Source: an uncultured Eubacteriales bacterium
Lineage (GTDB): Bacteria; Bacillota; Clostridia; Oscillospirales; Acutalibacteraceae
Direction: 5' to 3'
Length of the DNA: 64,000 nt
Assembly (NCBI GenBank): GCA_900316385.1
Contig: ONCP01000005.1
Span: 42,125-106,124, forward strand
Positions 32,944-41,281 of the stretch are shown one piece after another (positions within the stretch are counted from its first letter, which is position 1; every line of letters begins with the position of its first letter). The translations under genes and the position numbers were made by a program. The notes beneath the pieces are model-generated. The model ran no database searches. It was not told the origin of the DNA and saw only the letters and a program-made list of their open reading frames with translations.

Positions 32944-34839
32944 TTATTCCGATCCGTCGGGTGTATATTCCGATTCACCCTCTATGTACGCTTCCGATTC
33001 CTCCTCGTATTGCGGCTCGGTTTCCTCGGCAGGTTCGGAGTAAGCCTCCTCGGTCTCCCCCGTATCGACCGTTTCCGAGGTTTCCGTTGCTTCGGCGGTC
33101 TCGGTTTCCTCCGTAGTCGGAGGCTCGGTCGGCGGGTCTGTCTCGTACTGAGTTGTGCCGTCAACCATCGTCCTGAAGGTGCCCGTATCCTCGTCGCGGA
33201 TAGAGTGATCTCCTGTCAGGCTGTACTCGGAGTTACAGATCTCCTCCTCGTCAACGATCTTGCCGTCGAGATAAAGCACGCGGTAGGTCGTTGTGCTGAA
33301 GCCTGTTTTCTTGTCGATATCGTGATTCTTGCTGTAAAGCTTTACGTTGTCGTAATAATCCTCCTGAACGCCGTAGATGTTGACGATCAGGGTCGAGCCG
33401 TCGACCGTGCATTCCATAAACATCTGGTAATCGGTGTTGTTGCGCAGTCTAAGGTCGAGGTTGGGGTAGTCGATCGTCGCGTCCTCGCCCGCGTAAGCGT
33501 AGGCTGACGCCCAGTAGTGGTTGTGGCGCTCGATTATTCCCATATTCGCGAACGCCGCCGCCTTGAAGATCGTGGTGCTCGCCTGGCAGATACCGCCGCC
33601 GTAGCCCTCCTCAAGCTTGCGGTCGTTGATAACGGTCGCTTTCTTGTATCCGTTTGAGGGGTCGTTGGAATCGCCCGTTTGCTCGTTGAACGACCATATA
33701 GCGCCCGGCTCGATCACGGAGCCGTTGCACGCCTTGAGCGCGACCGCCATATTGGTGGTGCCGTCCTCGGTGTTGTAGGATACCGAGGTCGCGGTCGAAA
33801 GACCGACGATTTTTTCTTTGAGGTCGTCAACGGTGATCTCGGGCTTGAGGGTCTTGACCTTGGCGTTGATATCACCGTTTTTCTCGCCCGATTTGATAAA
33901 CGCGGAGATTTTGTGGGTCAGATCCGCCTGATCGAGCTGATAGCCGTTGCTTCCCTTCTTGTACTCAAAGCGTTCCTCCGCGAAGGGGTGAAACTTGGAA
34001 ACCTTGGCGTTCTTAAAGCTCTTGTTGACCTCCTTGGAAAGCTCCTTGGAGACCTTCTTGACAGAAACCCTCTGAAGCTTCCAGTCGATCTTGAGATCGG
34101 GCATTTTCAACTCGCCCGTCGAGGGCTCCGTCTCGCCTTTTTTAGGCTCGTAGATACCCTGCTCCTTCTGGCTGTATATTTTCAGCTGAGCAAGCTGATC
34201 GTCATAGGAATACGTATATGTGAAATCCGTTTTGGTGTAGTTTTTCGTTTTATCTCTCGCGGAGACCTTGAGCTTAAAGTCGGGGACCGCGCTGATGAGG
34301 TTTGAGTCGATCTTCTCTTTAGCCTTCGTCATCGTAAGACCCGAAATATCGATTCCCGAAAGCTTTACTCCCTCGGAAAAATGAAACTCCTCGCGCTTTT
34401 TGTTCTCGCGGTAGATGTTGTAGCCGACCACGCAGGCGGTCGCCGCGATCGCCGCGACTATGACCACGCTCGCCGCGATTATCATAGCGCGCTTCGCCTT
34501 GGATTTCTCCTTCTGCGCGCGGTAGACGTTGCCCGCGCCGCGTTTGGCGGTTCTTTTGGCAGCTGTCCGCTTCTTCTCGGCTGTTTCGGTATTCGCTGTC
34601 TTCGGCTTTTTCGTCCTTTCCTTCTTCGGCTTGGGCGCCTCGGGCTTTTTTGCCCTTGCGGGCTTTGGCGAATGCGAAACGCTGACGAAATGAGAACGGC
34701 GCGTGCTCTGAGGCTTTCTGTCGGTCGTCTTTGCGACGCGGCGCGGCTTTTGGCGCGACGAAGAACGCGGACGTCTCTCGCGTGACGAGCCGTCCGAAAA
34801 ACTGTCAAGATTATACTTGTCGTTATAGTAATTCTCCAT
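32944..34839 (-). CDS. VanW/YoaR-family membrane-anchored protein
   Basis: The 631-aa protein has a long basic, Pro/Lys-rich cytoplasmic tail (1-115), one transmembrane helix (~117-140), a region like the YoaR/PG_binding_4 domain (~165-330), the VanW domain (~345-500, with GAIWSFNEQTG and GYGGGICQASTTIF) and an acidic Glu/Thr/Pro tail. VanW occurs in some vancomycin-resistance clusters and in many cell-wall proteins; its chemistry is unknown. AAAGGAGG lies 7 nt before the ATG. No van genes are nearby, so a housekeeping wall role is inferred. Confidence 0.88.
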   Translation of the reverse strand: MENYYNDKYNLDSFSDGSSRERRPRSSSRQKPRRVAKTTDRKPQSTRRSHFVSVSHSPKPARAKKPEAPKPKKERTKKPKTANTETAEKKRTAAKRTAKRGAGNVYRAQKEKSKAKRAMIIAASVVIVAAIAATACVVGYNIYRENKKREEFHFSEGVKLSGIDISGLTMTKAKEKIDSNLISAVPDFKLKVSARDKTKNYTKTDFTYTYSYDDQLAQLKIYSQKEQGIYEPKKGETEPSTGELKMPDLKIDWKLQRVSVKKVSKELSKEVNKSFKNAKVSKFHPFAEERFEYKKGSNGYQLDQADLTHKISAFIKSGEKNGDINAKVKTLKPEITVDDLKEKIVGLSTATSVSYNTEDGTTNMAVALKACNGSVIEPGAIWSFNEQTGDSNDPSNGYKKATVINDRKLEEGYGGGICQASTTIFKAAAFANMGIIERHNHYWASAYAYAGEDATIDYPNLDLRLRNNTDYQMFMECTVDGSTLIVNIYGVQEDYYDNVKLYSKNHDIDKKTGFSTTTYRVLYLDGKIVDEEEICNSEYSLTGDHSIRDEDTGTFRTMVDGTTQYETDPPTEPPTTEETETAEATETSETVDTGETEEAYSEPAEETEPQYEEESEAYIEGESEYTPDGSE

Positions 34840-34968
34840 TTGAAAGCCTCCTTTCCGTTTAAACGCTTATATAATATGATATACCTTTTCGACAAAAAAA
34901 TAAAGTGGTAAAATAACTTTTTTTGAACTGTTTTTTAACAAAAATTATAAACAATTTGACTAAGCATA

Positions 34969-34997
34969 TTGAAATTGATCATCAATTTGTTTATAAT
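34969..34997 (+). promoter_or_regulatory. Promoter of the glycolipid synthase / serpin / flippase-like operon
   Basis: TTGAAA (34969-34974), 17-bp spacer, TATAAT (34992-34997), ~60 nt before the first gene. Confidence 0.85.
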
Positions 34998-35056
34998 TAA
35001 ATAAGCTTTGATTAATATGAATATCTATGCTATTCGCAAAGGAAAGGCTGAAGAAT

Positions 35057-36157
35057 ATGAAAATACTGGTATTTACCGCCTCGACGGGCGGCGGACACAA
35101 GCGCGCCGCCGCGGCAATAAAGGAATATATTGAAGCAAACTCACATAATGAGGTGAGAGTTACCGACGGTTTGGCGCTGACAGGCAAGGGCTACAACAAG
35201 CTTATCTGCGGAGGATATACCTTCCTCGCAAAAAAAGCGCCGAAGTTCTACGGCCGTATTTACAAGGGCTCGGACAAAAAGTCCACCCTCAACGACATCT
35301 GCAACGGCGCGAACAAATCCAAGGGCAAAAAGCTGCTCCCCGAGATCGAGGAGTACAAGCCCGACGCGATAATCTCCTGCCACGCGTTTACGACCACTAT
35401 GCTCGGCGACCTGAAGGTAAAGGGAATGATCGACGTTCCCGTTTTCGCGCTGATCACCGATTTCGCCCCGCACTTCACTTATATCGCCGAGGGTATCGAC
35501 CACTATATCGTGGCAAGCCCGAAGATGGTCGCGACCTTCAAGCAGAAATACAACATCAGTCCTTCAAGAGTTCACGCGTTCGGCATTCCGACCTTCGAGA
35601 AATTCGCGGCGACGCCCGACAAGGCGGAGCTCAGAGAGAGTCTGGGGCTTGATCCGAACCTCAAGACCATTCTCTTTATGGCAGGCAGCTTCGGAGTTTC
35701 CGAGGTGCTCAAGTTCTACACGGACATAGCCGACAAAACCGAAAACTGTCAGTTTGTCGTTATCACGGGCAACAACAAAAAGCTCTACGAAAAATTTGAA
35801 AAAACAGTCGACGCGCGCACCAAGCTTTTGATGTTTGTCGACAATGTTGAGGATTATATGCACTGCTCCGAGCTGATCATCACCAAGCCCGGCGGACTGA
35901 CCGTGAGCGAAAGCATCCAGTGCGGACTTCCGATGGCGATTTACAGCGCATTCCCGGGTCAGGAGGCGGACAACGCGTCCTTCCTTGTTGAGAGCGGCGT
36001 AGCTATGATGCTGGGCAAGAATCCCGGTGAAACGGTCGGAGCGCTGATAAACTACGACGGCAAGCTTAAAGAAATGGCGGACAACTGCCGCAAGCTCTGC
36101 CGCGGCAGCTCTCCCAAGCAGATTATGGAGCTGATCGAGGAAACGGTCAAAAAATGA
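35057..36157 (+). CDS. MGDG-synthase/UgtP-type diacylglycerol glycosyltransferase
   Basis: The 366-aa protein is a GT28-type glycosyltransferase of the monogalactosyldiacylglycerol synthase / processive diacylglycerol glucosyltransferase group: N-terminal TASTGGGHKRAA, mid HAFTTTMLGDLK and FxIPTFEKF, C-terminal donor-binding KPGGLTVSES. It would transfer a hexose from a UDP- or other sugar nucleotide to diacylglycerol at the membrane. I chose the ATG at 35057, which begins the conserved MKILVFTAS strand. It overlaps the serpin gene by 4 nt. Confidence 0.88.
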   Translation: MKILVFTASTGGGHKRAAAAIKEYIEANSHNEVRVTDGLALTGKGYNKLICGGYTFLAKKAPKFYGRIYKGSDKKSTLNDICNGANKSKGKKLLPEIEEYKPDAIISCHAFTTTMLGDLKVKGMIDVPVFALITDFAPHFTYIAEGIDHYIVASPKMVATFKQKYNISPSRVHAFGIPTFEKFAATPDKAELRESLGLDPNLKTILFMAGSFGVSEVLKFYTDIADKTENCQFVVITGNNKKLYEKFEKTVDARTKLLMFVDNVEDYMHCSELIITKPGGLTVSESIQCGLPMAIYSAFPGQEADNASFLVESGVAMMLGKNPGETVGALINYDGKLKEMADNCRKLCRGSSPKQIMELIEETVKK

Positions 36158-37332
36158 AAAAGCTCTGTGTAATTATTTCGATCATTATTGTCGCGGCGAT
36201 CCTCGGCTCGTGCGCGCTGAGCGAGGGCGACAGCCTGTCGGCAAAAACGAAGCGCGACAGCTCCGCGACCTACGGCTTTAAAAAAACCGAGACCTCGTCG
36301 CCCGCCACCTACCCCGATTTCAAGTCAGCTGCGACGGATTTCGCGTTCAAGCTGCTCAGATCGTCCCAAAAGGACAACGAGGACGTTATCATTCCCGTCG
36401 CGGGACTTTTTGAGTCGCTCGCTATGCTCTGCAACGCCTCCTCGGGCGAAACGCAAAAGGAGCTGAAGAAGCTGATCGCCGAAAAATCCTCGCTCACCTC
36501 GGTCAACGAGGGAAGCGGCTACTTTGTCAGCAGGCTCGAGGCGGTCAAAGAAAAAAACGCTTACGTTAAGCTCGACAACAATATTTTCTTTGACAATAAC
36601 ACTCCCGTCAGCGGAGAGCTGCTGCAAAAGAACGTCAACTACCTGAACCAAGGTATGTTCAGGCTCGATTTCTCGGACAGCGCGTCGCTTGACAAGGCTG
36701 ACGAATACGTCAAAAGCCGCAGCGGCGGCGAGGCGGATAAGCTGATCGGAAAGCTCTCGAAGGATATGACGCTTTCGGGCACAACGGTCATCTCCGACAG
36801 CTGGCTGGGCTGCTTTGAGGACAGCTCCGACAGCCTCGAGGGCGTTGAATACCTTATCAAAAACAAATTCTGCAAGGGCTTTATAAAGGATCTCAAAAAC
36901 ACTCCGTGCAAATTCGTCGCGCTTATGCCCGACGGGGATATCGGCGAAATGCTCGGAAAGCTGAACAGCGAGAGCTATTTCAAGCTGCTTGAATCAATGA
37001 ATATTTTTAAGACCGCGAAGGTCAGGCTTGAGGGCTTTAAGCTTGAAGCAAGCCGCGACTTTTCCGACGACGTTAAAAAGGCGGGAGTAAGCGGTATATT
37101 TGACAACGGCGATTTCGCGGGGCTCACGTTCGGCAAAAAAGCCTCGGTCGGCGAGATCGACCAGTATTGCTCGGTAACTATCAACTCCGCGGGCGTCAAC
37201 ACCTCAAAAAAGGTGAAGGCGAAGTCCGAAAAGATCGAGGCGGAAACCGAGCTCAGCTTTGACAAGCCCTATGTTTTTTTGATCATCGACAACGAAAGTA
37301 ACGTACCGATCGTCGCGGGGATCAAGGCTTAA
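36154..37332 (+). CDS. Divergent serpin, predicted lipoprotein
   Basis: The 392-aa protein begins with a lipoprotein signal (ILGSC, Cys ~20), so it should sit on the outer membrane face. The serpin fold is seen in FAFKLLRSS, the NEDVIIPVAGLFESLAMLCNA-like helix region with SGETQKEL, and the C-terminal strand FDKPYVFLIIDNESNVPIVAGIKA-like end. Serpins trap serine or cysteine proteases through an exposed reactive loop. Here the hinge, normally E-x-G-T-E-A-A-A-A-T, reads N-S-A-G-V-N-T-S-K-K, so inhibition by the classical trapping mechanism is doubtful. It is coupled (ATGA overlap) to a glycolipid synthase and followed by a flippase-like gene. Confidence 0.8.
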   Translation: MKKLCVIISIIIVAAILGSCALSEGDSLSAKTKRDSSATYGFKKTETSSPATYPDFKSAATDFAFKLLRSSQKDNEDVIIPVAGLFESLAMLCNASSGETQKELKKLIAEKSSLTSVNEGSGYFVSRLEAVKEKNAYVKLDNNIFFDNNTPVSGELLQKNVNYLNQGMFRLDFSDSASLDKADEYVKSRSGGEADKLIGKLSKDMTLSGTTVISDSWLGCFEDSSDSLEGVEYLIKNKFCKGFIKDLKNTPCKFVALMPDGDIGEMLGKLNSESYFKLLESMNIFKTAKVRLEGFKLEASRDFSDDVKKAGVSGIFDNGDFAGLTFGKKASVGEIDQYCSVTINSAGVNTSKKVKAKSEKIEAETELSFDKPYVFLIIDNESNVPIVAGIKA

Positions 37333-37365
37333 ACGATTATCAGTCGGAAAGGCAACGGGAAATTT

Positions 37366-38427
37366 ATGAAAAAATTTCTTAAACCTAAATATATACTTAA
37401 CGTAGCCGTGATCGGGCTTTGCGTGGGTATCGTTTTGTACTTTTTCTTCAGCAAAAACGGTCTGAGGGATCTGTTGCACTCCGATACCCCGATACTGTGG
37501 CAGTGGTTTATAGCCGCGCTGATCTCCGAGCTCGTGTTTATGGTGTTCGAGTCGTCCGTCATCTATGTTTTCATCAAGGACGACTGCCCCTCGTTCCGAT
37601 TTATCGACGCGGTAAAGACCGCGCTGCTCGGGCTTTTCTGGTGCGCCGTAACTCCCAGCTCGACGGGCGGTCAGCCGATGCAGGTATATCTTCTCCACTC
37701 GATGAATATCGAGATCGGCTACGCCACCTCGCGCCTTACTCAGAAATTTATGCTGTATCAGGTCATACTTACGCTGATAAACATCGCCTCTGTCATCATC
37801 AACCTTGACTTTATCCTCGCGTCGCCGAACGTCAGAATGGTGCTTATGCTGCTCGCGCTCGGATTTATCACGCAGATCGGCGTAACCGTGCTTTTCCTTA
37901 TATTCAGCTTCTCGGAAAAGCTGTCCCGAAAGCTCGTTATGCTCGTCACAAAGCTGCTGCACAAGATACGCATAATCAAGAACGTTGACGAGAAAATCGG
38001 CGGTATCGAAAAACAGCTCGAGGAGTTCCACACCTCGAACCGCGATATTTACAAGAAGCCAAAGCTTCTGACAAAGGCGTCGATACTGACCTTCTGCCAA
38101 TTCATCGCGATGTTTATGGTGTCGTACTTTATCTACCGCGCGCTGGGCTTCAACACCGCCAGCCCTGCCCAGATAATGTCGTGTCAGGCATACGTTAACC
38201 TGATGAGCGGAATGATCCCGATCCCCGGAGCCTCGGGAGCCGCCGAGCTTGGCTTTACGGCATTTTTCAGCGTGTTTTTCCTGCACGGAACGCTCAAGAG
38301 CGCGGCGCTTATCTGGAGATTCATCAACTACTATCTTGTCGTTTTCGTGACCGCGCCTTTCGCGTATTTCTCGAAGGACAAAACCGACGAGGCGAAGGCT
38401 GACGAAGAAAAGATAAAAACCCAATAA
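37366..38427 (+). CDS. Flippase-like / LPG-synthase transmembrane-domain protein (UPF0104)
   Basis: The 353-aa protein has about eight transmembrane helices and the family signatures TPSSTGGQPMQ and PIPGASGAAELGF of the lysylphosphatidylglycerol-synthase TM domain (AglD/UPF0104). It lacks the cytosolic aminoacyl-transferase domain of full MprF, so a lipid or polyprenol-linked flipping or glycosyl role is more likely. It is the third gene of the operon with the glycolipid synthase, 33 nt after the serpin; a terminator follows. Confidence 0.85.
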   Translation: MKKFLKPKYILNVAVIGLCVGIVLYFFFSKNGLRDLLHSDTPILWQWFIAALISELVFMVFESSVIYVFIKDDCPSFRFIDAVKTALLGLFWCAVTPSSTGGQPMQVYLLHSMNIEIGYATSRLTQKFMLYQVILTLINIASVIINLDFILASPNVRMVLMLLALGFITQIGVTVLFLIFSFSEKLSRKLVMLVTKLLHKIRIIKNVDEKIGGIEKQLEEFHTSNRDIYKKPKLLTKASILTFCQFIAMFMVSYFIYRALGFNTASPAQIMSCQAYVNLMSGMIPIPGASGAAELGFTAFFSVFFLHGTLKSAALIWRFINYYLVVFVTAPFAYFSKDKTDEAKADEEKIKTQ

Positions 38428-38437
38428 CCGAAAACGA

Positions 38438-38466
38438 GCCTGTCGATAATTCGACAGGCCCTTTTG
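38438..38466 (+). terminator. Terminator of the glycolipid operon
   Basis: GCCTGTCGA/TCGACAGGC stem (38438-38446 / 38451-38459) then CCTTTTGTT. It lies between convergent genes. Confidence 0.8.
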
Positions 38467-38484
38467 TTAAGCGCGCTTTCCGCT

Positions 38485-40803
38485 TTATCCGTTATCACTG
38501 TTCAATCTCAAAACTACCGCCGTAATGTCGTCGTCGTGACTGTCGTTACGGCGTTTTATCGCCTCCTCGACCACCTCCTTGGCGAGGTCGCCGCACCGTT
38601 CGTCGGAGAAATTCTTTATCAGCCTTTCAAGCCATCTTTCGTCCTCCGAAAAAGCTCCGTCGGACAGCATTATCACAACATCTCCTCCCGATAAATTAAC
38701 ACTTTCCCTCGAAAAGCTGACGTCGCCCAGAATACCGACAGGCAGTGAGGGACGGCATTTCTTCAATATCCTCGACCCCTTTCTGATGTATGTATAGGGA
38801 GCTCCCGCCTTGCCGAGCGTCGCCCTTCCGCTGAACAGATCGAGTCTGAGAAGATCGACGGTGGACAGGCTTTCGTCCTCGCTCTTGACCATAAGCGCGG
38901 AATTAACGACCTTGAGCGCGCAGTCGTCCGAAAGCCCCGCCTTGATGAGCTTTGTGAGGATCGAAACGGTCATATTGCTGTCAACCGCGGCTCTGCCGCC
39001 CGTGCCCATTCCGTCGCTGATTATCGCGACGAACTCGCCGAAACCGCTTGTAAAACAGCCGACGCAGTCGCCGCACAGCTTGCCTCGGTCGCAAACGTGC
39101 TGATAGACACCGACCTCGACGTCGTAAACGGGTATCTCGCTGAGCACTATCCTCTTCTGCGTTCCGATCTCCGTGATAACGGGCGTGTCAAAGCAACGGC
39201 CGCAAAGGTCGGAAAGCTCCTTGGCGAGCGTGTTCTTTTTTATCGGCGTTCTTGTTCCCGCGAGCTGTATCTCAACCGACATTCTGCCGTTCTGATCGAG
39301 CATACAGCCGCATTCAACGGGATTCAGCCCTATGGAATGAAGGTGCTCGAGCGTTCTCGCGCTTGTGTCGGGGTCGTAGCTTTTGAAGCTCTCCACCTCG
39401 CCCGCAAGGTCGCTGAGAATATCGGACAGGCCAGAAAACTGCCCCGCCGTCACAGAGCGTATCTCGCTGACGCGCTGAGCCGCCTCGAGACCGCCGAGAT
39501 AGTCGCGGTAGCCGCGGTTGACGCTGTCCGCGATCTCGGGCTGGCGGCAGCATTTCTTTGAGAAAAGATTTTCGACGTCGCTCTCGGTTATAAATCCCTG
39601 AGCCTTCAGCGGAGCGGAAAGCCGAGCGAAATCCTCCTTAGTCACGCTTTTCTGACGTTCCCAGCAGTAGACCTTCAGTCCGCAGCTTTTGCAAACGTCG
39701 TTCACCGCCGCCTCGTAAACCTCGGTGACGTTCGGCGCGTATAGCTTTTTGAGCTGACGGCTGACGCTCCCGACACAGTCTGTGACGTTCTTGAGCGCGT
39801 TCGCGGCAAAATCGAGCCGCATTACAAGCGAATTTCTGAGCGACCTCTCCCCCTTTGAGCTTTCTCTGGGGAGAAAAACGGGCGTGATGTAACGCTCAAG
39901 CTCACGAGGCAACACCATAAACGCCGCTCCGCCGATCACCGTCTCGATAAACAGCGGAAGCGCGGAGGAGCTTTCGCCTGAGGAAAGCAGCATGATCGCG
40001 TTGCAGATCACAAAGCCGATCGCCACGCCGAGCTTGCCCGTCACGGCAAAAAGTCCGCCGATCAGTCCGCCGAAGCTGTAACCCGCGCAGATGTAGGCGT
40101 AGCCCGCGGAGCTCATCCCGAACACAGATCCCGTCGCGACGCCCGCGAGCGCTCCGCCTGCCGTCGAACCGTAACGGGCGCAGAGCATTATCGCGATGAC
40201 GGACAGTATCCTTCCCAGCGACACGCCCTCGATCTCGACGCTTCCGAGAGATAGCATAAGCACGCAGGCGGTCAGGGCGAGCGACGCGGTCTCCGACTGA
40301 GACAGCCCGCCTATCCGTCTGCCCGAGTTGACCAGAGCCATACTTCTGCTCATAAAATATGCCGCTCCCGCTGAGATCAGCGACTCGATAAGTACGGTCG
40401 AAAAATAGCCTATCGCGCTGGAGCCCGTGAACATCATCGCGACGCCCGAGGCAAAAACAGGCAAAAACGCCGCCGCGGGAGCGTAGAGCGCCGAACGGCT
40501 TATCGGCTTGATGTCCTCGACCGTCCACCGCACGACCGCGATCGCGATCGTCACCGCCACGTACCTGAACGGCTGAGACGGGTTAAGTATGATGTAGCCC
40601 ACTGAGGCTCCCATAGCCGCCCAGATCAGTTTTTTTCTCGGCACAGCCGCGACGTAGCTTCCGCCGAACGGCGCGAGCGACGAGAATATCATTCCTCTGC
40701 ACACCAAAATCCCGAGCAGAAAATGCACGCCTGCCTCTACTATGTCCCTCGCAAGCCTCGCGTTTTCGCTTTTGTACTGTCTCGCTGTTCTGATTGTGTT
40801 CAT
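38485..40803 (-). CDS. spoIIE: Stage II sporulation protein E (PP2C phosphatase)
   Basis: The start is the ATG at 40803 (AAAGGAAG upstream); the longer ORF has no ribosome binding site. The 772-aa protein has ~10 N-terminal transmembrane helices (residues ~30-300), a central linker with several Cys, and a C-terminal PP2C domain with ISDGMGTGGRAAVDS (metal-binding Asp) and VIMLSDGAF. In Bacillus SpoIIE sits at the asymmetric septum and dephosphorylates SpoIIAA to activate sigma F. Its presence is the strongest sign in the window that the organism can form spores. Confidence 0.95.
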   Translation of the reverse strand: MNTIRTARQYKSENARLARDIVEAGVHFLLGILVCRGMIFSSLAPFGGSYVAAVPRKKLIWAAMGASVGYIILNPSQPFRYVAVTIAIAVVRWTVEDIKPISRSALYAPAAAFLPVFASGVAMMFTGSSAIGYFSTVLIESLISAGAAYFMSRSMALVNSGRRIGGLSQSETASLALTACVLMLSLGSVEIEGVSLGRILSVIAIMLCARYGSTAGGALAGVATGSVFGMSSAGYAYICAGYSFGGLIGGLFAVTGKLGVAIGFVICNAIMLLSSGESSSALPLFIETVIGGAAFMVLPRELERYITPVFLPRESSKGERSLRNSLVMRLDFAANALKNVTDCVGSVSRQLKKLYAPNVTEVYEAAVNDVCKSCGLKVYCWERQKSVTKEDFARLSAPLKAQGFITESDVENLFSKKCCRQPEIADSVNRGYRDYLGGLEAAQRVSEIRSVTAGQFSGLSDILSDLAGEVESFKSYDPDTSARTLEHLHSIGLNPVECGCMLDQNGRMSVEIQLAGTRTPIKKNTLAKELSDLCGRCFDTPVITEIGTQKRIVLSEIPVYDVEVGVYQHVCDRGKLCGDCVGCFTSGFGEFVAIISDGMGTGGRAAVDSNMTVSILTKLIKAGLSDDCALKVVNSALMVKSEDESLSTVDLLRLDLFSGRATLGKAGAPYTYIRKGSRILKKCRPSLPVGILGDVSFSRESVNLSGGDVVIMLSDGAFSEDERWLERLIKNFSDERCGDLAKEVVEEAIKRRNDSHDDDITAVVLRLNSDNG

Positions 40804-40943
40804 ATTTATACTTCCTTTGTTGTTGGTAACACAATTATAGATTATCGCGGCGCAATCTTTTGTCACAAAGCGTGGGGACATTATGGAATGTTTTTTTGGA
40901 ATACGCGGAAAAAGGCAGGAGAGTGTAGGATTTGGTTAAATCA

Positions 40944-40972
40944 AAAAGCCGCCGCGGCCGCGACGACTTTTT
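40944..40972 (-). terminator. Terminator after the MGMT-like gene
   Basis: On the minus strand GTCGTCGCG/CGCGGCGGC (with G-T pairs) followed by TTTTTGATTT, directly after the stop. Confidence 0.7.
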
Positions 40973-41281
40973 TCAGAATTTGTATCCGAATACTTCCAAA
41001 TCGGTTTTGAAATTAATTACCTCTACTCCCTCGAATTCGAGCAGCTCCTTTTGACGGAAAATACCGCCGAAAACGAAGGCGGGAGCAAGGCTTCCGTCGC
41101 CCTTCACAACGCGGTGACAGGGTACGATCCCCTCATACGGATTCTTGTGAAGAGCGTTGCCTACGGCTCTGGCGAGCCCGCGGTTTCCGAGATATCGCGC
41201 TATTTCGCCGTAGGTGGCGACGTATCCCTCGGGAATCCTTTTGACCGCCTCATAGACGCTGAGCTCAAAGTCGGTCATCAT
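40973..41281 (-). CDS. MGMT/Ogt C-terminal-domain DNA alkyltransferase-like protein
   Basis: The 102-aa protein is the DNA-binding/active-site domain of O6-alkylguanine-DNA alkyltransferases without the N-terminal domain. It has VATYGEIARYLG, the recognition helix region (RAVGNALHKNP) and the active-site motif P-C-H-R-V with the Cys intact. Stand-alone proteins of this size are often ATL-like, but those replace the Cys with Trp or Ala; this one keeps it, so methyl transfer is possible. It overlaps the GH13 lipoprotein gene by 4 nt (ATGATGA), suggesting co-transcription, although the functions seem unrelated. Confidence 0.85.
   Translation of the reverse strand: MMTDFELSVYEAVKRIPEGYVATYGEIARYLGNRGLARAVGNALHKNPYEGIVPCHRVVKGDGSLAPAFVFGGIFRQKELLEFEGVEVINFKTDLEVFGYKF

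Noticed and set aside
32944..34839. Part of a vancomycin-resistance cluster
   Set aside because: VanW occurs alone; no vanH, vanA/B, vanX or two-component genes are nearby.
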